Assembly (NCBI GenBank): GCA_026261815.1
Contig: JAMPIT010000541.1
Coordinates: 744,001 to 808,000 of the forward strand
Source of the DNA: Monarcha castaneiventris obscurior
Lineage: Eukaryota; Chordata; Aves; Passeriformes; Monarchidae
Direction of reading: 5' to 3'
Length of the DNA stretch: 64,000 bases
Shown: positions 1 to 13,520 of the stretch, piece after piece
Numbering within the stretch: position 1 is the stretch's first letter
Layout: the number at the start of each line of letters is the position of its first letter
Notes under the pieces: model-generated
The model's input: the letters and a program-made list of their open reading frames with translations, nothing else
What the model was told of the DNA's origin: nothing
Databases searched by the model: none
Made by a program: the position numbers and the translations under genes

Positions 1-1729
1 ACAAGCAAGGGAGAGGAAAGATCTCTTTCTAAAAAGTCCTGCACCCCACGTTGCAGCCCTGATTTCCATTAGTGAGCCTGTTGCCTGAGAAGTTCTGCAT
101 TCCTTGTGTGGGTTTAATGTGCCATTTCCCTTTTCTCTTTCAGCAAGAGAGAAAATGAATGTATCTTCTGTGCTCGCAGTTAAAGTAGATGCTGGGAGAT
201 AACACTGGGAATAGCTGCCACCAGACTAGGCAGAAACACAGCTTGATACAAGTGGAAATCAGATGTGTAGCTATAGTTTATAGATCTGGGGTTTTTTTTT
301 ATGGTGATGACTGTTCCTTCATTTACAAGGAAAAAGGAATGGAGCAAAAGAACTGAAATCTGAACGTCATCTTTTCCAGGCTTTCTTTAAACAACTGTGA
401 GAGTTGGCTGAGGTTTCTGGTGCAAACTCCATCACAGACACGCAACCACAGCTCACTTTTAAACTGCTGAGTGTGGCTTACCACGATCAGCACCTCTTCA
501 CAGTAATAGAACAGAGCAAGGTGAAACGGAGATGCAATTCCAAACGGTGAAGAAGTTACTGCAGGAAAACAGGAGTGTTCCTGATAGGAAAGATCCACTA
601 GGTTTGGGGTTTTACCAGACTTCTTCTGCACCTACTGACTTGCTGGCTCCCATTTTGGTAGGAGATTGGTTAAAAATAAAAAAAAGGGGGGTTAAAACCC
701 AGCAGACTCCAGCCCTTATATTTCATTTTGCTTAAAGCAGTCTGAGATACTTTCTTACAAGAAGGGCAAGCAGAGCGTTACAGTGCTCAACCATCACTAA
801 ACCACCCTTCTTCCTTTGGTAGCCCAACTTTTCCCTAGCAATCTCTATTAATATTATTCCTTCTCATGAATATTTTCCATTTCTAGACTTTGTTTAAGAC
901 TGCAAGTTTTTATGTTCTGGGTTTTTTTTTTTAGCTGCTAGTGTCCTGCAAGTTTGTTATGATATATCCTACAGGTTTCCCACCCTCTTAAATATTTGCC
1001 TCTTTCTCTTTCCATTTATTTTTGACAGTTCACTCATTTTCCCACAGGTTTAATACCGATCTAATGCATTGTTCACCACCTTTCAACAATTCCTTTTTTA
1101 TACACCATAAGTAGACTGTGAGTTGGTGGTGACCTGTGGCTTTCCTGAGCACATGCTGGAGTCCCTGAGTGAGCTGACGATTGCCATCCAGAAGAAATGA
1201 TCCTTTGGAAAATGTTAACCACAAGCACCAGGCTTTGTGCAGATCTAAATTTAGCCCCGGGCCTGGGAGTGATGAAGTAACTTGATTATTCAGTCCATTT
1301 AGTTAATAATTCAGTGGTCTCACTTGTTCACTCCGTGCTACAAAGATACCCATTCCCGAGAACTGTAAATACAGACGTTTTCAAGTCCCTCTGACAAATT
1401 GACATGCTGGGAATGTATGATGGGCATATAAATTTTGAATTTAATTAGAGCCTGGGAACGTGCAAGTTTAATTTGTGGAAAAGCTAAAAGCTTTAATGTT
1501 GTGTGTTTTCTGTTCTAGGCCATTATGGTCAGGTGAATATTGATCGTGTTTCACATTGAAAAATTTCAACCCTTAAAGCTCCTGTTTGGTGTTTTTTCTG
1601 CAGGCTTAGATGTCTTGCTGGAGACAGTTTTGTTATTCACTGCTTAATTTAATCCTGCTAGTGTGATGGTAAATGATTAACTTTCCCCTTTTGAATAAGC
1701 TGTTAATGATTTTTAATTTCAATTTCCAG
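1..1729 (+). other. SHANK2: SHANK2 intron, 3' part (no gene seen)
   Basis: This is AT-rich sequence upstream of the first visible exon, read as the end of an intron whose 5' part lies outside the window. It closes with a pyrimidine-containing stretch and the acceptor AG at 1728-1729. The short open frames have no recognisable domain, no splice context and no coding-like bias, so none is called. No repeat family was recognised. Confidence 0.75.
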
Positions 1730-1899
1730 TGCCGTTTACAGTCCCAGTGCCAACAAGGATACTCTGTCTGCCTTGGATTATCAGGGTCCCAAAAGGAAGC
1801 TCTACAGTGCTGTCCCTGGGAGACTTTTTATCGTTGTAAAGCCATATCAACCTCAAGGGGAAGGGGAAATTCACCTGCACAAAGGAGATAGAGTCAAAG
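1730..1899 (+). CDS. SHANK2: SHANK2 coding exon: linker and N-terminal half of the SH3 domain
   Basis: SHANK2 is a multidomain scaffold (ankyrin, SH3, PDZ, proline-rich, SAM) that organises the postsynaptic density of excitatory synapses. This 170-nt exon follows TTTCCAG and ends before the donor GTGAGC. Its first T completes a codon begun in the preceding exon, and it leaves one base (G) of the next codon. The frame reads about 56 residues. It contains the Shank linker signature LDYQGPKRKLYSAVPGRLF, then the start of the SH3 fold (VVKPYQP, GEIHLHKGDRVK). The usual SH3 ALYDY motif is replaced by a V-K-P-Y-Q-P version, which is normal for Shanks and suggests non-canonical ligand binding (family knowledge). 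Continuity with the next exon (G + TT = Val, giving DRVKVLSIGEGG) confirms both borders. The identity is from recognised protein similarity, not a search. Confidence 0.95.
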
Positions 1900-4330
1900 G
1901 TGAGCACTTGATTCATTTGGAATAAACCTTTTCTCCTGCTAGGTGGGAATTTTATGTTAAAACTCTCTTTTTCAGGGGTGGAAATAATCTGCATAGTGAA
2001 AGTGCTTTTATGCATTTGTTTCTTTGCAGGGCATTTTGCCCCCAGCTCTGTTTTGTAACCAGTGCATATTTAGCTGCCACTTTAACTTCAGCTGACTTGG
2101 AAGTGCTGCTACAACTCACAGATATGTGCAGTAATAGCACCATTGTCTCTTACCCAGAGCACGGAATTTGCTTCTGGAGCCATTCCAGAGGCACCACTGC
2201 AGGGCTTTAAGGGGCTGTAAACCTGTCAGCTATCTAAAGAGCTCAGGAAGGCAACAGGGGTAAGGTCAGCTCTGCTTCAGGCCCTTTCCTCAAGGAACAT
2301 TTAATTGGTTGAGTAGAAGATGTCCCCTCATGGGACTTTGGATAAGTGGGTGGGGAGAACCTCCTGTAAATGTAATTGTGGAGGAAGTGTGGTGGTGCAT
2401 GTGAAATTTCTGTTCACTGCTGCACTTCCCTGCTAAGGCCAGGTTTAAATCAAGGCCAGGCTTTGTTGTGGCTTTGAAGGCAGTAAATCCATCCAGATCC
2501 AGCTGAAAAAATGGGAGATGGGGTTTACAGGACTCGCCTTCCCAAGAGTGAGGTGTGACACTGTGGTTTTGCACATCCAGGTAAAACAGAATAAAAGAGA
2601 CCTTGTGTGGGATCCATACAAATCAAACAACAGTTATGGAAATCAAACAAAAGGGAATAAATTCAGTGTCCTAAATAAAAGTGTTAAGCAGCTGCAAATT
2701 TTCTTGCAAAGGGAACTACATATCTCACAAAGGAAAACTTCAAATACCTCCTCCCTTGAGCCTGCAAGCAGTAGTTGGAAAAAAAATAGGGAGCCATTAG
2801 AAGGTATTTTTGCATTTTTATTTTTGGATGTACTGATCCTGAAACATTTGTGGGTTTAATAATTTCTGTTAACTCCAGCCCTCAGAAGGTGTAGGACAGA
2901 AATCTGAAGGATGAGGCACTTAAAGGTAAAACGTACAAGGTTAATTTTAAATGCAAGGACGAAGGAAGAAGGTTAAACTTCGAGTCTGTAGGGCTGAAAA
3001 GATAATTTTGCAGTTCCCTGATCAGGTAGGAAGCAGTGATTATGATCTCATGATGCACAAGGACCAGGATGAAGTTTTAGGGGTACTAAATAACTTTCTC
3101 CACTCAGTGTGTTCAGAGACCTGAGAGGTGTCAATGGACCAGGAATGAGGGGCTTTTCTGTGGCAGGTGTTGGACACACACACATTCCATTGTCCTGTGG
3201 GACTGAAGGATGTGGGAATATTCTGTTTATGCAGAGTATGTAAAATCAACAACACAGCTTCTTCTCACCAGGAAAAGAGAACTCTGGGCAGTTCTGGGAA
3301 AAGACAAGACAGAAACTCTGTTTCCTGGCAAAAGAGGAAGCACTGCAACAGGTTGCCTGGAATGCTGAATATTTTGGAGGCATTCAGTATCTGGCAGCTG
3401 GTTTACATTAGGCTTTGAGACTATTATATGCAAAAATAAGCCCAGAATAAAGGATTTAAGTTTCAATGAAGTGTTCAATGTTTTTGAAAAATTAATTCAG
3501 GAGCCCTTGGTTCTAAGTTATTATGACAGTCACTGGAAAACGTTGCAGGAAGGATTTAGTCCACTTTTCATATTTTGTTACAATGGTGTAGTCTAAATGT
3601 GAGACCAATGATTTTTTTGGGGGAGGCCACAAAATGCTGAAATAAAAAATGGAATTGTGGCTGAGTTTTTTCTCTGTGGGGAAAACATAAGTTTATTGAA
3701 AATAATACATGAATTATTGCTGTCAGCAAAAGGGGGATGTGCCCATCCCACATCAAATCATTCCTGCAGGGATTATCTTTTCAGCTTCAAGAACCTGATT
3801 TGCACGTTGAATTGAAATCTGGCAGTTTTTCCAGGTCCGTTTGTTTTAAAGCATTTTAGAGAACTTTGCTGCAGCAAAGTCTGGCGAGGTTTCTGTTCGT
3901 GTCAGCCTGCTTTTGGAGAGGGCTTGGGAAAAGAACAAGCGTACATGGGGATTGTCAGTGTTACTCCTTAGGATGAAACCTTGTGAAATGTAATTTAAGG
4001 CTGTTTGCATGGCAGGGCTGGAGCAGTGTGTGACAGGCTCCCAGAGCTAATCAAAGGGAAAACTTCCAGAACAAGATCAAATCCTATTTTGTGTTACCAT
4101 GTCAATGGTTCCTCAGCTGCAGCAAAAAATATGTCAGAATGAACACGGCAAGGTCATGGAGAGAACAAAGAGTGCAGGGGAAAAGACAGTGGAGCTTTAA
4201 AGAGGTCTCTGTTGTGTAACAGGATTGAAGGAGCTGCTCAAACTTTTTGTGCCAAAAATCCAGGTCCAATTAAATCTGGTTTCCCGTCCCTGTTTCAGTC
4301 AAAATGTAATTATTGCTAGAGAATCAGTGT

Positions 4331-4604
4331 AGTGATAGGACAAAGAGCAGTGGCTTTGAACTGAAAGATGGTAGATTTAGACGAGATCTGAGGGATAAAC
4401 TCCTCCCTGGGAGGTGCTGAGGCCCTGGCACAGGGTGCCCAGGGAAGCTGTGGCTTGCCCCATCCCTGGAAGTGTTCCAGGCCAGGCTGGAGGGGACTTG
4501 GAGCAACCTGGGCTAGTGGAAGGTGTCCCTTTCACTAGGAGAAGGTTGGAACAAGATGATCTTGAAGGCCCCTTCCAAGCTAAACTATTCCAGGATTCTG
4601 TGAT
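4331..4604 (+). mobile_element. CR1 LINE, 3'-end fragment
   Basis: The sequence follows the avian CR1 3' region: a gap-tolerant match to the end of ORF2 (GGCCCTGGCACAGGGTGCCC, then a stretch equivalent to 'GTGGCTGCCCCATCCCTGGA'), then the UTR (GGAGCAACCTGG, AGATGATCTTGAAGG) and the terminal octamer-like GGATTCTGTGATG. The orientation is sense to SHANK2. It is 5'-truncated and divergent, with no intact reading frame. The left border is approximate. Confidence 0.88.
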
Positions 4605-7221
4605 GTTTAAAAAAAATTACTCCACGTGAGCAGGATGGGCTCCCTCTCCACCCTCCAAAAGCACAGGCAGTAGAACTCAAGAGTCCTCTGTGCTGTGGGA
4701 GTGCCAGAACTGCTGACTATAAGGAGATCCCCCTTTTTTTTCTCTTTCTGAGCAGGAATTCTTGGTACTAGATGTATTTTCTGTCTTTTAAAGACTTACT
4801 TAGCAAGACCATGGCCCAATCAGCACATGCCTGTTGGGGGTTTAGCACCTTGCTCTGTGCAGTGCTTGGAGGAAATGGGAAAGTATTAAACCCCATGGAA
4901 TTCAATTTTTCCTTCACTCTGGAAATACCTCAGCCTCACTGAGAACTGGAAAAGCTTTGTCTTGGCCCCTCTCCTCTGGCAGCCTGGTGACTGCACTGTT
5001 CTGTGTAAGACACTGATGCCCAAGTCCTGGCTCCTGGATTGCTTCGGGGAATTCAAACGTGGCTTGGCAGTGGCTGAGGGATTGTGCCCCGTGTGCAGCC
5101 TGACCCCGGGGAGATGTCATCACGAGTACATCCCCTGGGACTAATCACAGCAAAGATGTAGCAAGGCATTTATTGCAGGGATAAAAACCCAGAACAACAT
5201 ATTAGAGAAAGGGATTACTTGGGAAATGTTTTTATGGATTTTCCCTTTTAACTTGGCAGAATTAGAAGGGTCACGGAGAGGGATGAATTCCTAAACTCTT
5301 GATGAAGTGTTTTCATCAGATGGAGATGAAGCAGGGCTTTTTATTCTTTCTAAAACTGGTAGAAGTGCATGAGTGGCAACAGTTCACAGTGTGTGATACA
5401 AGGAAACTGCTCAGAGAAATCTGTGAATGGGCAAGGTTCAAAGAAAATGTAAACTAAACAAAATGGTCTTGTATTAATAGGATATTACGTAGCCTGTGCA
5501 AAAATACCTGCTGTATTTTTAGTTGTTAGTCATACACACTGACATCATTTGTGTGTCTGCCACTCATGAGAGAAGAGCCATGGCTGCTGTAAAAATAAAT
5601 CTGATATCTTTATTTGTACCAGAACTGCCCTAATCTTCTGTTTTCAAATAAATGAAGGAGAGCTAGTTTGATTCCTCTCTGAAACACTTCTAACATATTT
5701 TGTTTCTTTCTTCCTTCTGTATCTAAAAGTCTATAGCAATGAATCTGCCACAATCCAAATGCACACAAACATGTATAAAATATCAGTAAAATGAATTTGA
5801 ACCAGCTTTTGTGTTCCTAAATGGAATTCTAGTGCTGGAAATTAAGTGGCCTCTTTGTTGGAAAAACTCAGAGAATGCAATGATCCAAAGTTCTTGGTGG
5901 GCAAAGAATCAACAGTTTTCTTGGCCACGAAGATAAAGCAATAGATAAGGTTTTTGGGAAGGTAACAGGTCTGAGTTCCAGGTGCTGACAGGCTCTGGTC
6001 ACTGGGAAAGTAGACAATCAGAATTGTTTTCAGAATCTGGGTTATATTAAAACATACCTAAAATGCACATGAACTATCCTTCACTGACCTAGAAAGAAAA
6101 AAAAAAGCCCTGATTCAAATACTTTGAGAGCTTTTGAAGTCTCACCCTGCTCACAGCTTTGTTTTTCATGGTCTCCCCAGATCCTTCTTTTTTCCAGGCT
6201 GCCCCCCTCCCAGCTCTCTCAGCCTTTTCTAGTGCCCAGTGTCTGGAAAAACGGGGAGTTATTTCAGTATCTCAAATATGCTCCAACAGACTTTTCCAGG
6301 AGCCTTCCGAGATGCCTCCGGTGCAGGCACAGTGTGCACATCAGAGAGGGGTTGTGGTAAACCCAAATGTAGCTCTCAGCTCCATTCCTCGGGGTCAGAG
6401 GAGCAGGAGTAACTCAGCAGCAGCAAATCAAGCATCTGTTCTGGGCAGGAAGTCAGTAGTTCTGTGCATCAGAAATATTGACCCTTGTGACTCTGCTTTT
6501 ATTTCAGCCTGGTCTCAGCCAGCAGGGCAATCCAAATATATCACTAACATTTTCATTTCTTGTGAAACCCACTTGTAAGTCATTTTGAAAAAGAAAGATT
6601 ATTAAACCCCTGCTGTGCTCCAAGATATTGCCAACAGACAGTGCTTGTGGGCAGGAGGAAAGTTGGTCTCCCGGGCTTTTGCACTTGTTAGATTAGTAAA
6701 CAAAATACTGGGAAGGGAAGAGCCTCAGGAAGGCTGTTTTGTTTCTTCAAGAGCATTTTGTACCTTGTGTGGGTAAGTGAGGCAGCAGAATTTAACCTAA
6801 TAGGTTTGCAAGGTACTGTTCAGCTGCTCTCTCACATGAAGGATGGAATGAATGCAAAATGGAATATTCATCTTGCCCAGGTTCTGTTTTCCTCCTTTCT
6901 GTCTCCTGACTTGATGGGTTTGATTTCAATTCTTAGCATGATAAATTATGGCTCATCACAGGTCCTATCCCAACTCATTCCTTCAAGTTCCTTGTGCCTG
7001 AAGAGCAGGACAGAGTGGTGCTATCAAAATGTTCTAACAAAGATCCAGTCTTGCTCCTGCTCCAGCAGGAGAGTTCCCTCTGCTGTCAGAGGCTGTGGGA
7101 AGGGATCAGGATGTAAAAGTATCCACAAATCCCCGCTGCCATCGTGCTTGGCTCTTTAACACATCCTTTCTTGAGTAGTCAGCAACTGGCCTGGAATATT
7201 CAGGGGACAGGGAGCACCAGG

Positions 7222-7658
7222 TGATGCCTTCTCCAGCCACCTAGAAACAGAGACCAGACACGAATAAGGGAATAAAGGTGGGTATTTATTGAAGGGCCTT
7301 CAAGGTACACCCTGGGGGAGCCAGAGGCTGCTTCCAAAAATGGACCCCAAGATCGACCACAGGTCACAAGTTCCTCACACTTTTATAGGTTTGGTTCATT
7401 TGCATACCACGGTTAATTCTCCAATTAAAGCCCCAGTTCAATGATGGAATTCCCCTCAGCTTGCTCCCCCCTTAGAGGCTTTGGGTTACACATTTTGGGC
7501 CTAGAAGAGCCTGGCTGTCCTTGAAGGCAAAGCCTGGAGAGGCTTTGTTATATCTACCTTGCACAACAGAGCAGAAATCCCAGGCTACAAGGAACTTCAG
7601 AGTTACACTCTAAGCAGTACAGAATCTGAAAATATAAAAGTTAAAACCTAAGGCATCA
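7222..7658 (-). mobile_element. Solo LTR of an endogenous retrovirus (antisense to SHANK2)
   Basis: The element is 437 bp and is bounded by matching inverted termini TGATGCCTT ... AAGGCATCA. It is flanked on both sides by the same 4 bp, CAGG (7218-7221 and 7659-7662), a plausible target-site duplication. On the minus strand there is a TATA box (TATAAAA, 7381-7387) and about 95 bp downstream a polyadenylation signal AATAAA (7285-7290). This implies a U3 of about 300 bp, a short R and a U5 of about 45 bp. There is no second LTR or internal coding sequence, so it is a solo LTR formed by recombination. A 4-bp duplication is typical of gammaretrovirus-like (class I) elements, so the class is inferred. 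It carries no gene. Confidence 0.85.
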
Positions 7659-8814
7659 CAGGAGTCGGAGAGGAGCTGTGAGTGCACCAGGTGTGGTGCA
7701 ACACAGCACTACAGGCTCTGCATCCAGCTTGGCTTGGGGCCTCTTCTCCATTAATTCTGACTTCCCCTGATTTCAAGTTTGTCCATCACTGTGGAGAAGA
7801 GAAAACTTGACTCTGTCTGCACCTTCCTCAGCTGAGCTGGGGATCAGCAGGTGGATTTTTGCAATGTTTGATTTCTGACCAAAGCTCAAATCGATGCAGA
7901 TTGATTTCTCACACTGTTTGCCTGTCTCCCTCGCTTGCTCAAAACTATTTCACAGACACCTAAACAGCAGGGAAAAGGTGATCCTCATAGAAACTTTATG
8001 GCAAAGGCAAAAAAGGTGAAAAATCTCCCACAGAGGGCCAAATGTTGAACAGCACAGCTCACTCAGTTCTATTTCAACTGAGCCATATTTCCTCAGATTT
8101 AGAGGATTACGTGCAACTGATTGTATTTGTAGGTTTGACGTAGAGAGTGGTTGCTCTGTTAGTAGCCCCAGTCATGTTCTCACCCCGAGGTGCTTTTCCT
8201 GAAGTGCTTGTTTGCACTGTCTCTTTCCTGAGAAAGCTGAGGTGAGAAAAGGTGAGGAGGTGTTTTAAGTCAGGATCTCGGCGTTACCTCCCTAACGTGG
8301 GGAGCTCCCATAGCCCGAGCTGGGCAAGAACTGCTGGATTTCCCTCTCCACCACAAGGAACATCTGCAGGGCCCCAGGCCAGTCTGACTGCTGGGGTCAA
8401 TCAGCCAGAACCATTAACTGCAGATACACGAGGCTTCCCTTTCAGGCTCTTGGGGGAACACAGGAACATTTCCTGGGGGCAGCTGGGGCACAGGCACTGC
8501 TGTGCCTGCTGGAATCCTCCCTGGGCCTGGCAGCAGGGTGAGGGGCACTGATTTCCTCCCCACTCTTGCTGCACTGACCTCAGGATCTGTCAGGCTCTCT
8601 CCAGGATGCCTTTGGGAGCCAGCAGCAGCTTGCCCAGAAGGCAGAACAGCCAGATCCTGCTCAGCATTCCTCACAGGGAGGGAGGGATTGCTGTCAGAGC
8701 CAGGAGGGGCACAGAAAGGAGTCAGAAATATCTCTCTCTCCGACAGAGAGCAAGATTAAGTTGCAACTCATGCTGACCTTCATTCATGTTGTGTGGAAAG
8801 TTTGTTTTCACCAA

Positions 8815-8922
8815 AGAATCATGGAATCATAGCGTGCTTTTAGGGTTGGGATGGGCCTTAAGGATCATCCTGTCCCAGTCCCTGGCTTTGAACACATCCA
8901 GGGATGAGACACCACAGCCCCC
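8815..8922 (-). mobile_element. CR1 LINE, short 3'-end fragment (minus)
   Basis: AGAATCATGGAATCATAG at the left is the reverse complement of the CR1 terminal octamers. It is followed by the reverse-complement CR1 UTR (GGGTTGGGATGGGCCTTAAGGATCATC, given here in parts: GGGTTGGGATGG and CTTAAGGATCATC) and the ORF2-end stretch TTTGAACACATCCAGGGATG. It is heavily 5'-truncated. Confidence 0.82.
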
Positions 8923-11900
8923 ACGAAGTATTCCTGCATAGATTGTCTGTCATTTGGAAGTTCTCCTGTCAAAGACAAATAGTTCTGAAAATTTCCATCA
9001 GACAACAAACATTCCAGCCATGGAAAAGCCTTAATTATAAGGTTAATTATTTCTGAGAGAAAGAAGTCAGGTTTCTACCAATTAGAAATTAAAAATCCAC
9101 TGTATTTCAAAGAAGAAAATCAAGAAGACTTTTACCTCAGGACACAAACCCAGAGTTCTTACATCAGCACAGGCTGGTTCAGCTGTTAGATTTTTTTTTT
9201 CAGTGGATTTCCAACTTTATACTTTACTGTCATTCTGTTGATTTTTCTTTTTTTCTGCTGCTTGCAGAAATGTTCTTTTTTCCCCCAGAACACTGTCTCT
9301 CATTCCCAAGCTGTATGATTATTTATTTTCCCAATAAAGAAGAATGCAGTTTATCCAAGCACTAAAAATTGATTTAGATATTACAAAGGCATTTTAGGTA
9401 CATCCTGTAACAGATGTAAAGACATTGGCCTGAATTTGGCTTTAAATTTCCTTGACTTTTTTGCAAATAAGGCTGCCTGGAATAACTCACTCCTAGGCAT
9501 TTCAATATCACAAGGAATTTAGAAATAGCAGTCACCATAATTTGTTGGGAAAAAACACTTTTATTTCCTTTTGGGGCATGGAGGGAGCTGTAATGTGGAA
9601 GGGTACAAATTCTGTGTTCTTTTGATTAAAATGATTTTCGTGGTATATTGAGTAATTAATCTGTTTGAGATTAGTATGTTATATTAATATCAGTGACAAT
9701 ATATACATGGCCAATAGACCTAAATTTGCAAGAGACAAAGCATTCTATGCTCTATTCTATAATTTTATAATATATAATACTGTAAAATATTTGATATATA
9801 ATTTTCTGGCAGAATCTGGCTGATTTTAGGTGTAATACTTTAAAGGCATTAAAATACGAGCTCCTGATTGGCACCTGCCTATCCATGTTTTCCTGTTATC
9901 CTGTTGCTTGGTGCTCATCCAGTTTTGCTTTGCAGTTTTGTTCATATCATTGGACACAACTCTTCTTTTAAACCACACTTGTGTTGTGAAGAGATATCCC
10001 AGGATTCCTGATGTTACAAGAACCTTTATTTCACTCTTACAGCATCAGCTTCTTTTTGTAATTCAGGCTGTGTGTGAAGAGCCTCTGACCTGCTCTTGCC
10101 ATAGCAACCACACCTTTTGTTTTTACCAAAAGAAAAGGGAAAACCACTGGAAATTAGAAAGCCTTATTATTAATTTGGGGAAAGTTATCCTTTGATTTCC
10201 CATTGTTTTATTCTTCAGCAGGGAAAAGGTTGATTAGAAAATCTCTTGCTGGTAACAAATTCTCAGTTAAAATGAGTCTCTTCAACACTTTTGGGAGAGG
10301 AAAGATAGAAATTAAGGCCTCATTCTAAAAAAAGCATTCATGGGTACAAGAGATAAATGACATTTTTCTATTTATCCTTTAAGTTCCCCACACTGGGGGG
10401 AGTGAAGTGTTGCCAGTTTTTATAGATCTGCAGATTATTATGGCCTTGGCTCTTGCTGCAGAATTTCCTATTAATGGCACCATTAATGGAGGTGGATGGA
10501 GATCATTTCAAGGTTTTAGGGGATGCAGAATCATCTGGATCTCAACTAAGTTGGAGTATGAGCTTTTCCCCCATCTCCCCAACAATTTGTCTGTCTCTGC
10601 ACATCAGCTGAACCCAGGGCTGTCCCTCACTTGCCTCTTGTGCCACCTTTGTGCCACCTTTGTGCCTCTTGCAGCTCCAGCCAGCTTTCCCTTCTTTTCC
10701 TGGCCCCCAGCATGATGTTTTGCTGGGAATGCTGAAGGCTGCCTGCATTCCAGCAGCACTCATTTCACCTTGCACCTCTTTTCCATGGATGTTATGTCTT
10801 CAGGCAGGACTACATGTGTTTCTCCTTTGCTCTGGCTATTAGAGATGGCTGATACTCAATAATTCATGTAATAATGGGCTACAGTGGGTCTGGTTCTGCT
10901 CTGCAGGAATCCCTTTTGGCCCTGTGCTCACAGACAGACTTCCAAGGGAAATTTCTTTTCCCCAAAGTGTTGATTTGCATCAGCTGCTACTGCCACAAAC
11001 ACATGAAATCACTCCATGGGTTTGAAATACCCAACTTCCTCCTTGCAGTGCCTCTCTCTTTCCAGAGCTGGAAATATCTGTGCATTTTGGAGCATCAAAA
11101 CAGCAGATCTGACAGATTAATAAAACACCAAATTGGGGAAGTCTGTCTCAATCTCTAAGTAGTTTTTGTTCTGAGCATCTTGCCAGTTTGTGGAGTGAAA
11201 TCAGGACTGAGATTCAGTGCTGAAAACTCCCCTCAAATAAAAAAAAACAGCAGCTAATTACTGGAAATAGGAATCTTTCACTGTCTCACATTTGGAAATT
11301 TCTTTTGGCTGGAGTCCTACACTGTCTTTTACAGCTGAAGTTAAACCAATGTACAGCAAGATTCTACAATAATTCTAATATATATATATAGGGGTTACTA
11401 AGTTTCCCAGTTCCTTATCTCATATCTAAGAAATTCTCTACCTGAGCAGAGGTTACATTGTTAAAAATGTGTTGGAAGCTTTTGTATTGTATGGAGGATC
11501 AGGGAATGTTTTATGTAACACTGAATTATCAGATGGACAGTGTGTGTTAATGTACACAGGCTTTAAACATTTTCAACAACACCTGGAATACAGCACCATA
11601 TTTCTCCATTAATTATGCCCCATGTTTATATTAAAAAAAGACATGCTAACATTATTTTATTCAGCTCAATTTTCAGTGTGGAGCTGTTGGTGTCACCCAA
11701 GGTCAGTGCCCTGCCCCAGTCTCCCATAACTCCCTGAGTTTATAGGAGTTATACGTTATAGGTTTCCTCATACATGTCAGAAAGGTGCTTGATAAATTGT
11801 GCATTTGGGGCCCATCCAGGTGTAGGATTTTTCCTTAATGGATGTTTTTTGGGACTTAATATGTACTTCTTAGTGGCAGCAGTGTGTAAATGTGCAGTTC

Positions 11901-13520
11901 ATGGAGTCTGTCTCTTGGAATGTACTACACTAAAAGGCTTAAAACTGACATATTTATAAACACTTGACTGTCAAATGTCTCTGTTAATAGATGGCCACGC
12001 TCTGTAAGTGATACCACCACAAATAGCTTAGGGTTGCATTCATAAAAAATCTGGTAAACATTTCCTTTCAAATGCAGTTTTGCAGAGCCTGGTGTCTCAA
12101 ACCAGACTTCTTTCTTATTACCAAGATTTTAATTTTTTTAAATTTTTTTTTTGGGCTGTGATTGATTTGATTTTCATCCTGCTCTGTGATAGTGCAAATT
12201 AAGTTCAGCTTCAGTGCCCCTGAGTCACAGCAGCTCCACTCATCCCGAGTTCAATTGCAGCCAGGCAGGGACCAGGGTTTTAAAGCCTGGCAAGGTTTTA
12301 ACAGCACAAAAATTGCTGGTGTAGGAGACCATCAAAGCAGCTCTGAGCAGCTCTTAGCACGCTAATGTCCCTCCTGCATTGAAATACCCTGCAGAGACAC
12401 TATCCCAGGCCTTGGAATCCCTTAGCACAGAGATGGATTTGGACTAATTAGCCTCGATTTTCAGCAGGGGCAGATGGGGCTGAGCTGGCACTCAGCAGAT
12501 GGAGCTGGGCTGGTTTGGGAAGCTCAGGCCTCCCCACCCAGCAGTGGGGTTGGTGTAGGTGTGCTCTGTGCTGTACCTGTGCTGTGTGTCTGAACCACAT
12601 CCCCAGTCAGCCTGGTTTTGTTGGTAATATCACCTTCTTATCATTATTAATGCACAGTATCTTTCTAGCAGTACTTTTGTAGTCTTCTAATATAAAGTAA
12701 ACATACAGTGGTTCGTAGGAACTTCTATAATACTGATTTAAACACCAGAGCAAGTGTTTAGGATCCTTCCATCACCATAATTCACCTCCAGTTGCTTACT
12801 AATAAAATTGTTGCTCTGCAGGCTTTTGTCACCATCCTTGCTGAGTCCTAGTATTAATATCAAGTTAATTAGAACTGCCAGATAAAAGCCTTTTCTCTTA
12901 TTGGCAAATCACTCCCCTCCATATTGTCATTTTCTTCTATTGAGAAAAAAATCATTGAAATGTTTCAAAAGGCATCTCCATTGTGTATCTCACCTATGGG
13001 AGGTTCAAGTGTTTGCTGTGTATTCAAACCCTTAAATCATATTACTCAACCTGCATTGCAAATCCCTGGAGCTACCCACTAAGTCAAATAACATGTTTCC
13101 CTAGGAGGCAGGAAAAGCAGGAGATATCAAAATATGTATTATTAAAATCCATTTCAGTGTGGGTGCAGTTTTACAATGGGTGCAGCACTTCGTTTGAGCA
13201 GACAAGACAGCGGGTTTTGGGTTGTGGTATTACCATGTATTTATCCTTGATTAAACCATCAGTGAGAACACTGAAAATGGAAACAACTGTGTGAGGGCCA
13301 AGGAAACTTGTGGTAAAAAAAAAAAAATTGGTAAAAGGTTACAAAGACTGAGCAGGAAGGGTCCTACTTAAAGATTGCTCTGTGCCCATTTTGGCGGTAC
13401 CAGCATTCGAGTTACTGCACAACGTTTGCTTTTTTTCAGTTGTTGCTGCATGTGTAGTGCAATAATTTTGTGTTTCTGTGAGAAGGCAAAGGGTAACGCT
13501 GCCTGTGTCTCCCTGTGCAG

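Larger units (their letters stand above)
1900..13520 (+). other. SHANK2: SHANK2 intron, 11.6 kb
   Basis: This phase-1 intron has donor GTGAGC and acceptor CCCTGTGCAG. It holds a CR1 fragment (4331-4604, +), a solo LTR (7222-7658, -) and a short CR1 end (8815-8922, -). The rest is unique AT-rich sequence, including a very AT-rich patch around 9640-9800 and a short (TA)n at about 11382-11392. Open frames here are at most about 140 codons, without recognisable domains or splice support, and are treated as chance. Confidence 0.85.
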
